Positions 23,455 to 31,905 of a stretch of 64,000 bases of DNA are shown here, one piece after another. The translations under genes and the position numbers were made by a program. The stretch covers positions 186,001-250,000 of the forward strand of contig NZ_JYLO01000004.1 of assembly GCF_001439845.1 (NCBI RefSeq), given 5' to 3'. The stretch's first letter is position 1. Each line of letters opens with the position of its first letter. The notes beneath the pieces were generated by a model, which was not told the DNA's origin, ran no database searches, and saw nothing but the letters and a program-made list of their open reading frames with translations. This stretch comes from Pseudomonas lactis. Lineage in GTDB: Bacteria > Pseudomonadota > Gammaproteobacteria > Pseudomonadales > Pseudomonadaceae.

Positions 23455-25797
23455 CTATGCTGGCGCAGGCCTTTGACCAAGCAGCACGCTGAGACGCTCG
23501 GCTATCTGCTGCGCTGGCCAGTCACGCTCATCGCGCAATAGCCGTTCCAGGCTTTCGACAGTGCTCACCAGGTCGTCCCGCTCCAGCCCCAGCGCCGCCC
23601 CGTGCAGACGCTGAACTGCCTGCAACGCTTGGCTTCGCTCGCGCAAGGCCAGTGCCTCGATCAAGTCGTTAAAGGCCGTGCGCAGGATATGCGACTCCTC
23701 CTCTGACTCTTCCTTGGGCATTGCCGGCAGCGGACCTTGCGGCATGTCACACCAAAGCTCGATCATCTGCTGCAACTTGGCTGGTGTAACCGGCTTGACC
23801 AGCACCCCGTCGAGCCCCGCATCAAAACAACGCTCTAGGTGCTCGTTATCGCTGAAGCCCGCGACAGCTACAAGCGGACAATGGGCACGCTGCAGCACCT
23901 GCTCCAACTCACGAAAGGCGCCCGCCAGCGGCTCGATTTCACTGTTTGGCAAGTCGCAATCGATCAATACCATATCGACCCGTCGCACATTGAATAGCGT
24001 CAACCCTTGGGCGCCATCAACCGCCAGCAACACCCTACAACCCAGCGCTTGCAGGTGTGCAGGCAGTGTCTGTTGGCCGGTCACAGGCGCCTGCACCACC
24101 AACACGTGTGCACCGTTACCCTCCACTTGGGCCGGCGCCGCTTCAGCCTGGGGTATATCCAGGGTCTTGGCCCACTCGACGGACAGCTTGACTTCAACCT
24201 CAGTACCCACGCCTTGGGTGCTGTTGAGGGTCAGCTCACCCGACATCAGCCTCACGAGGCGACGGCAAATCACCAGGCCAAGCCCGCTACCACCGGTACG
24301 TTTGTAAGAATGCTTGGCCCGTGCGTAGGGTCGAAACAGGCTGGCCTGCGCCTGCTGTGACAAGCCAATGCCGCTGTCGATGATGCGGATCAGCACGTGC
24401 GGCCCACGAACCTCTGGCCATTCAACCACCTTGAGCTGCACCTCTACCCCGCCTACCTCGGTGAACTTGACCGCGTTGGAGATCAGGTTGCGCAGCACCT
24501 GACTCAAGCGCATGCCCTCCAGCATCAAGGGGCCGCTGGGGCGTTCACCACTCAATGTCAGCAGCAGGCCTTTTTCTTCGGCGCCGGCGCGATACTCCTC
24601 CACCACCTGCTGGACTAAGGCCCAGAGGTCCACAGGCTCCAGGGTCAGGGTCAGTTGCCCGGCCTCCATCCTGGAAATGTCCAGCACGTCATCCACCAGC
24701 CGCAGCAAGGTATTGGCGCCGCTGTTGGCCAATTGAGTGAAGTGGCGCTGCTGTTCGTCCAGCGGTGTGTGCTCCAACAACTCGATAGCCGCCAGCACCG
24801 CGTTCATCGGCGAACGCACTTCATGGCTGACCACCGCCAAAAACATCGCCTTTTCCCGCTCGCTCTGCACGGCCTGGCGGCGCTGACGACGGCTTTGCCA
24901 GGCGAACGCGATCAACAGCAGCACCACCGACAGCAACAGCCACAACTCACCCTGGAAATGCTCGGCGATGTCCTTGATCGTCGGAATGTCCAGGTTCATG
25001 TCATCGAACCAGGCGTCATAGATCGCTTTGCGCTCATCGTTGCTGATGGACCCCAGCACTTTCTCCAGGATCGACAACAGGATCTCGTCGCTGTCACGCA
25101 CCGCCATGCTCACGCCGGTGTGCAATTGCGGCACCACCCCGGATACTTGCAACACCCCCTGATACTGCCGGGAAAGATAGGGGATCAGTAACCATTCAGA
25201 GGCGATGGCGGCATCCGCCCGACCGTCCTTGACCATCGCCATGATGTCGACGGCGTTCTGGCCGGAGATCACCGTTATGCCGGGGACCTTCTGCTGCAAA
25301 AACGCCTGATACCCCTCGCGCCCCAACATCACCAGACGTTTGCCGGCAAGTTGTTCCAGGTCCACGAATGGCTGTTGGCCAAAGCGGCTGACGAGGATGG
25401 TGGAACTGGTGTTGTAGGGCGTCGTATAGCGCATGCCCAGGTCCTTGACCGGATCGTCGTCGCGGCGCCGGGTCGGCAAGATATCCACCTCGCCGCTGAT
25501 CAGCATGTCCTTGCGGGCGCTACGATTGCCGGTGACCACCGACTGGAAATGCAGGCCGGTACGCGCCGCAATCAAACCCAGGTACTTGGCCGATAGCCCA
25601 CGCAACTGGCCGTCGCTGATGTACTCGAAGGGCAGCAGGTTGTCGAACACACCGACACGCAGCACGGGGTTGGCGGCGATCCAGTCACGCTCTTGCTGGG
25701 TCAAGGTCATCGACGGCGGGTCGGCCTGCGCATCGGCCAGGCCCGCGCTTGCCAGCAGCAACCACCCCAGCAGCAGGCGCAACCGTGCAACCCTCAT
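23455..25797 (-). CDS. BvgS/RcsC-like hybrid histidine kinase with periplasmic binding domain (HK2), 780 aa
   Basis: ATG 25797 overlaps the upstream kinase stop (ATGA). In order it has a signal peptide, one solute-binding-protein domain (about 30-260; RDWIAANPVLRVGVFDNLLPF), a membrane helix (LLSVVLLLIAFAW), HisKA with SHEVRSPMNAVLAAIELL, an ATPase domain (GSGLGLVICRRL), a receiver and an Hpt domain (LHGAA, phospho-His). The receiver keeps the acceptor Asp (LIDCDLP) and Lys (VKPVTP), but its acidic pocket has become VVQAPV, so Mg2+ binding should be impaired. It is the last gene of the RcsB-like operon. It probably senses a small ligand and shares the phosphorelay with HK1. Confidence 0.92.
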   Translation of the reverse strand: MRVARLRLLLGWLLLASAGLADAQADPPSMTLTQQERDWIAANPVLRVGVFDNLLPFEYISDGQLRGLSAKYLGLIAARTGLHFQSVVTGNRSARKDMLISGEVDILPTRRRDDDPVKDLGMRYTTPYNTSSTILVSRFGQQPFVDLEQLAGKRLVMLGREGYQAFLQQKVPGITVISGQNAVDIMAMVKDGRADAAIASEWLLIPYLSRQYQGVLQVSGVVPQLHTGVSMAVRDSDEILLSILEKVLGSISNDERKAIYDAWFDDMNLDIPTIKDIAEHFQGELWLLLSVVLLLIAFAWQSRRQRRQAVQSEREKAMFLAVVSHEVRSPMNAVLAAIELLEHTPLDEQQRHFTQLANSGANTLLRLVDDVLDISRMEAGQLTLTLEPVDLWALVQQVVEEYRAGAEEKGLLLTLSGERPSGPLMLEGMRLSQVLRNLISNAVKFTEVGGVEVQLKVVEWPEVRGPHVLIRIIDSGIGLSQQAQASLFRPYARAKHSYKRTGGSGLGLVICRRLVRLMSGELTLNSTQGVGTEVEVKLSVEWAKTLDIPQAEAAPAQVEGNGAHVLVVQAPVTGQQTLPAHLQALGCRVLLAVDGAQGLTLFNVRRVDMVLIDCDLPNSEIEPLAGAFRELEQVLQRAHCPLVAVAGFSDNEHLERCFDAGLDGVLVKPVTPAKLQQMIELWCDMPQGPLPAMPKEESEEESHILRTAFNDLIEALALRERSQALQAVQRLHGAALGLERDDLVSTVESLERLLRDERDWPAQQIAERLSVLLGQRPAPA

Positions 25798-28187
25798 GGT
25801 TGCGTCATCGGCGGCGGCGCGACCATGGCCAGCATGTCCAGCGGGGTCTCCTCGCTCGCGGCACGCCAGTGCTGAACCAACGCCTGAAGCGTGTGCACGT
25901 AAACCGGGTTGCCCCAGCCCTCCTCTGCCCGCAACAGGTTCTCCATGTGCGCGGCCGCCTGGGCCAGGGCCGGCCATTCGATGATCAGTGCCGCGCCGTG
26001 TAACCGATGGGCAACATGGATGGCCGAAGGGCGATCACAGAGCGCCATCGCCCTGAGCAGGCTCCCCAGGTCAGCCGCCATCTCACGGTTGATAGCGGCC
26101 TGATCAAGTGTCGGGGCCATCAAGCTGGCACGCGGTGCCGCCAACGTGACGCCGCACCACTGCTCGATCACGTCACTCAACTGCCCCAGACGTATGGGCT
26201 TGCTCAACGCCCCATCCATGCCCGCCGCCAGGCAGCGTTGAAGGTGCTGCTCGCCGGTCAAGGCGGAAATGGCAATGATCGGGCAGCGCGCTCGCCCCCA
26301 TTGCTGTTCGAGCGCCCGCAGTTCGCAGACCAGGCTGTAGCCGTCCTGATCCGGCAGGTCGCAGTCCATCAATACCAACGCGTAAGCGCGCTCAGCGAAC
26401 CGCACGCGGGCCTGGGCCGCATCGGCGGCAATCACTGGCACACAACCAAACCCGCTGATTTGCGCCCGCAGCACTTCCTGGTTGGCCAGGGTGTCTTCCA
26501 CCACCAGCAGCTGCAAACCATCGGTGACATGCAAAGGCATTGGGGCCGGGGCTCGCGTCGGTTCAGCGGCCTCAGGGGCAAGGGTTGCGGGCAAGTACAG
26601 GTTGATACACGTTCCCACTCCCGGCTCGCTGCGCAGGGTCAGCGAGCCTTGCATCAAATCGACCAATTGCCGACATATCATCAGGCCCAGGCCGCTGCCT
26701 CCCGCACGCTTATAGGACTGACTCGCCTGGGCATAAGGCCGGAACAAAGAGGCCTGCACCGCTTCGCCCATACCGATGCCGGTGTCGCGGACTTCAACCT
26801 GCAACTGATGCTTACCGTCCAGCAAGTCTTCCAGGCGCAGGGTGATGTCAACAGCGCCGGTATCGGTGAACTTGATGGCGTTGGACAACAGGTTATGAAA
26901 CACCTGCGTCAGCCGCGAACGGTCGAGCCACAACGACGGCAGGGGTGTCTGCACGCTCACATTCAGACTCAAGTGCTTTTCCCCGGCACGCAGGCGATGC
27001 AAGCCCACTACGCCATGCACCAGCGCGATGACATCCGTCGCCTCAAGTGTCAGGCGTAACGCCTTGGCCCCTGAATCCGGCCGGTGCAGCACATCATCGA
27101 GCAAGCGCACCAGCATATTGGCGCCGCTGTTGGCCAAGTGCGCGAAGTGGCGCTGCTGGTCATTGAGTCGGGTGTGCCACAGCAGCTCCATGGCCGCCAG
27201 CACGGCGTTCATTGGCGAGCGTATTTCGTGGCCCATCACCGCCAGGAACATGGTTTTTTCCTGCTCGTTCCGCTCGGCCTGCCGCTGCTGGCGGTAACCG
27301 CGATAGACCAGCACACACAGGCCAATCAACGCCAACATGCCCAGAATCAAAAGGTGCAAGTAATGGCTGGCGATGTCCCACAGGGTCGGCGCATCTACCT
27401 CCAGGTCCCGGTACCAATGCTCGTACATCGCATTCTGTTGTGAGGGGCTGATCGAGCCTAGGGCTTTGCCAATGATCGAGGCCAGCATGGCGTTATCGGC
27501 GCGCACCGCCATGTTCACATCCAACATGCTACTGCCCACCACGCCAGAAATTTCCAGCACGCCCTGAAACTGTCGATACAAATAGGGCATCAAGAAGGCT
27601 TCGGAGGCCACGACTGCATCGGCACCACCGTCCCGGAGGGTGTTCAGCATGGCCAAGGCCTGGGGGCTTTTGATCAGAGTGGCTCGGGGTGCCCTTTTTC
27701 TGAGCAACTGCTCGTAATACTCCACATCGGGGATCACGACGGTTTTATCTTGTAGCTGGTCAAGGTCAAAAATATCGGCGTCGTCGACACGGGTCACGAT
27801 GATCGGCACGGTAGTGTCGTAGACCAGCGCGGTAAGATCCTCGATAGGCGGCTCGTCACGAAAGCGAAAGTGCGAAGACAGCAGGTCTACCTGGCCATCC
27901 AACAGCATGCGCTCACGTGCAGCCCGGGTCTTGACCGGCACATAGGTGAATTCAAGCCCCGTGGCATCGCGCACATATTGCAGGTACTGCACCGGCCGCC
28001 CTTGCAGCACGCCATTACTCATGTACTCGAAGGGGACCAGGTTTTCCATCACCCCCACTCGAAGGACCGGATGCTGCGCTATCCACAGCCGCTCCTGCTC
28101 CGTCAGCTCAACCGGCGCCGCACAGGCAAGCGCGGCATCCAGCATCAGCAACATGAATAAGAGGGCACCCGGTCGCCATCGCCTCAT
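25794..28187 (-). CDS. BvgS/RcsC-like hybrid histidine kinase with periplasmic binding domain (HK1), 797 aa
   Basis: ATG 28187 overlaps the stop of the upstream regulator gene. The order is signal peptide (MRRWRPGALLFMLLMLDAALACA), one SBP_bac_3 domain (about 35-265; PVLRVGVMENLVPFEYMSNG), a membrane helix (LLILGMLALIGLCVLVY), HisKA with GHEIRSPMNAVLAAMELL, ATPase (GSGLGLMICRQL), a receiver with all key residues (VVEDTL, LMDCDLP, SKPIRL) and Hpt (VAHRLHGAALI). It is paralogous to HK2 downstream. A complete His-Asp-His relay should pass phosphate to the RcsB-like regulators encoded just before it. Confidence 0.93.
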   Translation of the reverse strand: MRRWRPGALLFMLLMLDAALACAAPVELTEQERLWIAQHPVLRVGVMENLVPFEYMSNGVLQGRPVQYLQYVRDATGLEFTYVPVKTRAARERMLLDGQVDLLSSHFRFRDEPPIEDLTALVYDTTVPIIVTRVDDADIFDLDQLQDKTVVIPDVEYYEQLLRKRAPRATLIKSPQALAMLNTLRDGGADAVVASEAFLMPYLYRQFQGVLEISGVVGSSMLDVNMAVRADNAMLASIIGKALGSISPSQQNAMYEHWYRDLEVDAPTLWDIASHYLHLLILGMLALIGLCVLVYRGYRQQRQAERNEQEKTMFLAVMGHEIRSPMNAVLAAMELLWHTRLNDQQRHFAHLANSGANMLVRLLDDVLHRPDSGAKALRLTLEATDVIALVHGVVGLHRLRAGEKHLSLNVSVQTPLPSLWLDRSRLTQVFHNLLSNAIKFTDTGAVDITLRLEDLLDGKHQLQVEVRDTGIGMGEAVQASLFRPYAQASQSYKRAGGSGLGLMICRQLVDLMQGSLTLRSEPGVGTCINLYLPATLAPEAAEPTRAPAPMPLHVTDGLQLLVVEDTLANQEVLRAQISGFGCVPVIAADAAQARVRFAERAYALVLMDCDLPDQDGYSLVCELRALEQQWGRARCPIIAISALTGEQHLQRCLAAGMDGALSKPIRLGQLSDVIEQWCGVTLAAPRASLMAPTLDQAAINREMAADLGSLLRAMALCDRPSAIHVAHRLHGAALIIEWPALAQAAAHMENLLRAEEGWGNPVYVHTLQALVQHWRAASEETPLDMLAMVAPPPMTQP

Positions 28188-28849
28188 GGTGAGCCGATGA
28201 TTTTATTGAGCTTGAACAGTTCATTGTTCGAGGTGACCCCCAATTTGCGAAACGCTGAGGTTTTCTGGGTGCTGATGGTCTTGATGCTGCGATTGAATTT
28301 TTCTGCGATTTCACTCACGGTCATGCCCGCCAGATAGCAGCGGATCACCTCCTGCTCACGGCTGGTCAGCTCGGCCTGGACCAGGGCATCCGAGGCTTCG
28401 CTGGGGTCTTTGCGCGTCTCGCTGGTGACGGTTTCCGCCAGGCGATACGTCATGTCGGTGCTCAGGTACACCGCGCCGGAGACTACCTTGCGAATGGCCT
28501 TGACCACTTGCGTCATGTCCTCGCCCTTGCCAACAAAGCCACGGGCACCGACCCGCATGGCCAGGGCCACGGTAGCCGGGTCATGATGGGCGGACAACAC
28601 CAGGATCTGGCAACTGGGAAACTTGACCCGCAAGGCGCGGATCAGCGATACGCCATCCATCTCGTCGGGGCTCAGGGAGAAATCCAGCAGCAGCAGGTCA
28701 GCCGGAGCGCTGACCAGGCCGGCGAGCAAGTCGCGGCTTTTTTCATAAATGCCAACCACGTCAAAGTTGGCCTCGGCCGCCAAGGTGTTGGCGAGCCCAT
28801 GCCGAACAACAGCGTGGTCGTCCAATAGAGCAATGCGTACAGGTTTCAT
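28184..28849 (-). CDS. RcsB-like NarL/LuxR-family response regulator (RR1), 221 aa
   Basis: The start is taken at 28849 (MKPVRIALLDDH); the ribosome site is weak. The receiver has DD at 10-11, the acceptor Asp56 (LLLLDFSL) and GKGED with the Lys. The C-terminal helix-turn-helix (ELTSREQEVIRCYLAGMTVSEI, then KFNRSIKTISTQKTSAFRKLGV) is strikingly like E. coli RcsB (NRSIKTISSQKKSAMMKLGV, from memory). It overlaps HK1 by 4 bp, so kinase and regulator are translationally coupled. It is a prime candidate for binding the TAGGA-N4-TCCTA sites. Confidence 0.93.
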   Translation of the reverse strand: MKPVRIALLDDHAVVRHGLANTLAAEANFDVVGIYEKSRDLLAGLVSAPADLLLLDFSLSPDEMDGVSLIRALRVKFPSCQILVLSAHHDPATVALAMRVGARGFVGKGEDMTQVVKAIRKVVSGAVYLSTDMTYRLAETVTSETRKDPSEASDALVQAELTSREQEVIRCYLAGMTVSEIAEKFNRSIKTISTQKTSAFRKLGVTSNNELFKLNKIIGSP

Positions 28850-29000
28850 CGTATTCGAACCCACTTGGCCCCGCTTAGGTGGCGCGGTCAAACAACAGGG
28901 ACAGCTATTACGGCACTTCAAGGAGTATATGCAACAACCGCCAAAGGGCACGCCCGCCTACCGCTGTTTTTGCGCGCGTCGGCGTGGCCTGCGTTTAGCG

Positions 29001-29666
29001 TTAAACACTCTCGATGATGTGCTTGATCCGAAACAGCTCGTTGTTGGACATCACGCCCAACTTGCGAAAAGCCGAGGCCTTTTGCGAACTGATGGTCTTG
29101 ATACTGCGGCTGAATTTTTCAGCAATTTCGGTGATGGTCATGCCGGCCAGGTAACAGCGGATCACCTCTTGCTCCCGCGCAGACAGGCTGACAAAACGCA
29201 TCGCGTCATCGCGTGATTGCTCCTCACCGTCATAGTTGACCGCCGTGGCTTCGGCCACCCGATAGGCCATGTCGGCACTCAGGTAGACAGCGCCCGAAGC
29301 CACCAGCCGCACTGCGCTGATCAATTGGCTCATGTCTTCACCCTTGCCGATAAACCCACGAGCACCGACGCGCAGGGCAAGAATCACCGTGGCCGCGTCA
29401 TGGTGTGTGGAAAACACCAGGATTCGGCAGCCCGGGTACTTTACCCGCAGGGCACGGATCAGCAGGATGCCATCCAGCTCATGAGGGCCGAGCACAAAAT
29501 CGAGCAACAACACCTCGGCCGGGTGTGTCAGCAGGCCGGCCATCAACTCACGACTGCGAGCGTAGACCCCCACCACTTCAAAATCAGGTTCCTGTACCAA
29601 CCGATTGACCAAACCATGCCGCACGATTGCATGATCATCCAGCAAAGCAATTTGTAGGCGTTTCAT
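29001..29666 (-). CDS. RcsB-like NarL/LuxR-family response regulator (RR2), 221 aa
   Basis: Taking 29666 as start (MKRLQIALLDDHAIVRHG) gives exactly the same length as RR1. Acceptor Asp56 lies in VLLLDFVL; the Lys lies in GKGEDMS. The DNA-binding domain reads SLSAREQEVIRCYLAGMTITEI and KFSRSIKTISSQKASAFRKLGVMS. RR1 and RR2 are close paralogues by inspection. RR2 leads the operon RR2-RR1-HK1-HK2, with a 151-bp gap before RR1. A TAAGA-AAAC-TCCTA site lies 246 bp upstream, suggesting autoregulation. Confidence 0.93.
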   Translation of the reverse strand: MKRLQIALLDDHAIVRHGLVNRLVQEPDFEVVGVYARSRELMAGLLTHPAEVLLLDFVLGPHELDGILLIRALRVKYPGCRILVFSTHHDAATVILALRVGARGFIGKGEDMSQLISAVRLVASGAVYLSADMAYRVAEATAVNYDGEEQSRDDAMRFVSLSAREQEVIRCYLAGMTITEIAEKFSRSIKTISSQKASAFRKLGVMSNNELFRIKHIIESV

Positions 29667-29990
29667 AAATGACGGAACACTCTGTATAGCGTGCAAAAAA
29701 ATGGACAACAGCGCTGCCTCACTCTGAATAAGTTAAGGTCCTCTCAGACTCATCCATTTCATCAATTACATCCGTGCAACTGAACATCACACGCCACACG
29801 CTCACTCCCTATAACTTAACGCGCACAGGCTCACCATCGCAGTTAAAAAATGCGCCAATTCTTCACAATAACAACGGTATAAAACTTAATAGATCTGCGA
29901 AAAACTTAATATAAGAAAACTCCTAAAAACCAAGAGCTGACCTACACACATCAAGTTCCAATACTTACCTGCCCGCCAAACTTTACAGCC
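29667..29990. other. AT-rich control region upstream of the RcsB-like operon
   Basis: No gene is present. The DNA is unusually AT-rich for this genome (for example around 29840-29930) and holds one TAAGA-N4-TCCTA site. It lies between the start of RR2 and the end of the EAL gene upstream. Confidence 0.5.
29912..29925. promoter_or_regulatory. TAAGA-AAAC-TCCTA operator-like site (RcsB-like operon)
   Basis: Its arms are identical to the RcsAB-box consensus as I remember it. It lies in AT-rich DNA 246 bp upstream of RR2 and may serve autoregulation. Confidence 0.5.
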
Positions 29991-31325
29991 TCAGCCGTTC
30001 TTTTCCCGCTCAATCACAAAGTTCAAGAAGGCGTCTATTTCCATCGGGCGCGCCAGCGCATAGCCCTGCCCTACCCGGCAACCCAGGCGGTGCAGCAGGG
30101 GGATCGTGGACTCGTCCTCGATCCCCTCCGCCACCAGGCTCAGGTTAAGCAGACCTGCCCAGTTCACAATGCCTGCGATCACCTTGCGTGACGAGGCGTG
30201 CTGCTCGACACCGCGCACAAACGAGCCGTCGATTTTCATTTCATCAAACGACAGGTTCGCCAACAGCTTGAAAGTGGCTGCGCCGCTGCCGAAGTCATCC
30301 AGCGAAACCTGAAAACCCTTGGCGCGAATAGTCGTCAATGACGCCGAAAGATGCAGCTCATCCGGCTCCTGCACATCTTCGGTCAGTTCGACTTTCAGCA
30401 AGCGGCTCGGCAGATCTGCCTGGCGCATGCGCAAGGCCAGGCGCTCGGCAAAATTGGGGGTGCACAGGGTCTTGGCCGACGCATTCACCGCGATAGGGAT
30501 CGTAATGTTTTCGCGCTTTAACGCTAGCATCACGCGCAGAGTCCACATCTCCACCAGGCTGAACAGCAACAGGTCCAGGCCGAGACGGTTGACCAGCGGC
30601 ATCAACACCGCAGGCGGAATTTCACCAAAGCGCGGGTGCTTCCAGCGCACCAACGCCTCAGCGCCGACGATGCGCCGGCTCAGCAACTCGAACTGTGGCT
30701 GAAAGACAAAGCGCAATCCCTCGCCGGTGGTCAGGGCGTTGATGACTTCATCCTCAGCCAGCGACTCAAACGTCATGGCCTGCAGCTTGGGGTCCGGTTG
30801 AGCGAGGGTCAGCAGCACCGTGCGCAAGGCATCGCCCAGCTCCAGCGGGCCACCGTCACGCAAGATCTGCACGCTGATTCCCGCCGACTGCGCCAGGCGC
30901 GAATGGGATTCCAGTGCGCTGATGGCTACGCCGCCCATGTGCTTGACCCACAACTGCTTAGCGGGCGCTTCGCACGCCGGTGTAACTGTTGCTTCGATCA
31001 AATTTTCCTGCACATTCAGGGTGGTTTCGCCGGTCCAGAAAATACTCGGAAACTGCATTAACGTACCCGCGTCATGCAGTGCTTTGAGCACACTTGGCAA
31101 CATCAAGCCATCGCCACACTCGGAGCGGATTTCGCACACAATGATGTCCACGCGGTGCTCGCTTAACCACGCCTGCAGCGCCTCCAGTGAGGCGACCGTG
31201 GCCAGCGGCGTGACCCCCATGCCACCCAACGCAGAGGCGAGGCGCAAGACACACGCAGGGTCGGTTGCCAACGTGATCACGCTCAGGGCGCTGAACTCGT
31301 TAGGCACGGCGGCATTTAAGATCAT
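29991..31325 (-). CDS. Degenerate receiver-EAL c-di-GMP phosphodiesterase (EAL1), 444 aa
   Basis: The C-terminal EAL domain (about 200-440) has AEALVRWKHP, VNASAKT, KVELTEDV, LDDFG, EMKIDGSF and VAEGIED, so the metal and catalytic residues are kept. Loop 6 after DDFG reads GSGAATFKLL rather than the usual GTGYSSL. The N-terminal 150 residues look like a receiver, but the acidic pocket is gone (VITLATDP) and the acceptor position is Glu65 (IIVCEIRS). Glu can mimic phospho-Asp, so it may be locked in one state. It has its own TAGGA-type site 63 bp upstream. Confidence 0.88.
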   Translation of the reverse strand: MILNAAVPNEFSALSVITLATDPACVLRLASALGGMGVTPLATVASLEALQAWLSEHRVDIIVCEIRSECGDGLMLPSVLKALHDAGTLMQFPSIFWTGETTLNVQENLIEATVTPACEAPAKQLWVKHMGGVAISALESHSRLAQSAGISVQILRDGGPLELGDALRTVLLTLAQPDPKLQAMTFESLAEDEVINALTTGEGLRFVFQPQFELLSRRIVGAEALVRWKHPRFGEIPPAVLMPLVNRLGLDLLLFSLVEMWTLRVMLALKRENITIPIAVNASAKTLCTPNFAERLALRMRQADLPSRLLKVELTEDVQEPDELHLSASLTTIRAKGFQVSLDDFGSGAATFKLLANLSFDEMKIDGSFVRGVEQHASSRKVIAGIVNWAGLLNLSLVAEGIEDESTIPLLHRLGCRVGQGYALARPMEIDAFLNFVIEREKNG

Positions 31326-31387
31326 GACAAAGAATTTCCCGAGATTGTTTCAGCGAAAAAGCTTATCAGTGCCTAAAAAGAAGCAAA

Positions 31388-31401
31388 TAGGAATGGGACT
31401 A
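31388..31401. promoter_or_regulatory. TAGGA-ATGG-GACTA operator-like site (EAL1)
   Basis: The left arm is perfect and the right arm has two mismatches. It lies 63 bp before the EAL1 start, matching the distance at EAL2 (60) and EAL3 (58). Confidence 0.45.
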
Positions 31402-31462
31402 AAAGCATAAAACTGAGGCGGTGGCGGGTCCCGCGAAAAGCGTGCAATAGCTCACATCAGGA

Positions 31463-31885
31463 TTAATTGGATTCCAGCAACGGTCTGCCCGAGCGCTGTT
31501 TTATTTGCACATCCACCCGGTTCATGACGCGCGCCAGAATCGATCGGTCCGGAACACCGGAGGCAATAAAGCCGCAGCGTTGCGCCGTGACTGAATTATC
31601 GGGAAACGCTTGCAGGGTCACGCCCTGATAAATCAATGAGTGTCTGACACACGCGTACTCCTCAAGCATTTGCTTAAACTGTGCGCCCGCCGCGTGCACG
31701 GTTTCTTCATTGATCACCAACAGATCGAATACATCTCTTGCGTTATCCAATAACGTAATCAACACCTTGAGGGAATCGACAGGCACAACGCGGTGGTATC
31801 CCAAATGGCCAAGGTCTTTTTCAATACTCATTCGCCGGGTGGCATCGCTATCTACCAACGCGATCCGCAAACGTGGATTGGACAT
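31463..31885 (-). CDS. Stand-alone degenerate receiver protein, 140 aa
   Basis: ATG 31885 sits behind a strong AGGAGGG. The product is one receiver-like fold: LRIALVDSDATRR with an acidic pair, then FDLLVINEETV, where the acceptor position is Asn59, and no output domain. It follows EAL2 by 20 bp and is probably co-transcribed. Because Asn cannot be phosphorylated, it more likely acts as a binding decoy or adaptor in the relay than as a classic response regulator. It ends 138 bp upstream of EAL1. Confidence 0.75.
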   Translation of the reverse strand: MSNPRLRIALVDSDATRRMSIEKDLGHLGYHRVVPVDSLKVLITLLDNARDVFDLLVINEETVHAAGAQFKQMLEEYACVRHSLIYQGVTLQAFPDNSVTAQRCGFIASGVPDRSILARVMNRVDVQIKQRSGRPLLESN

Positions 31886-31905
31886 AAAAGCCCTCCTGAT
31901 TGACA

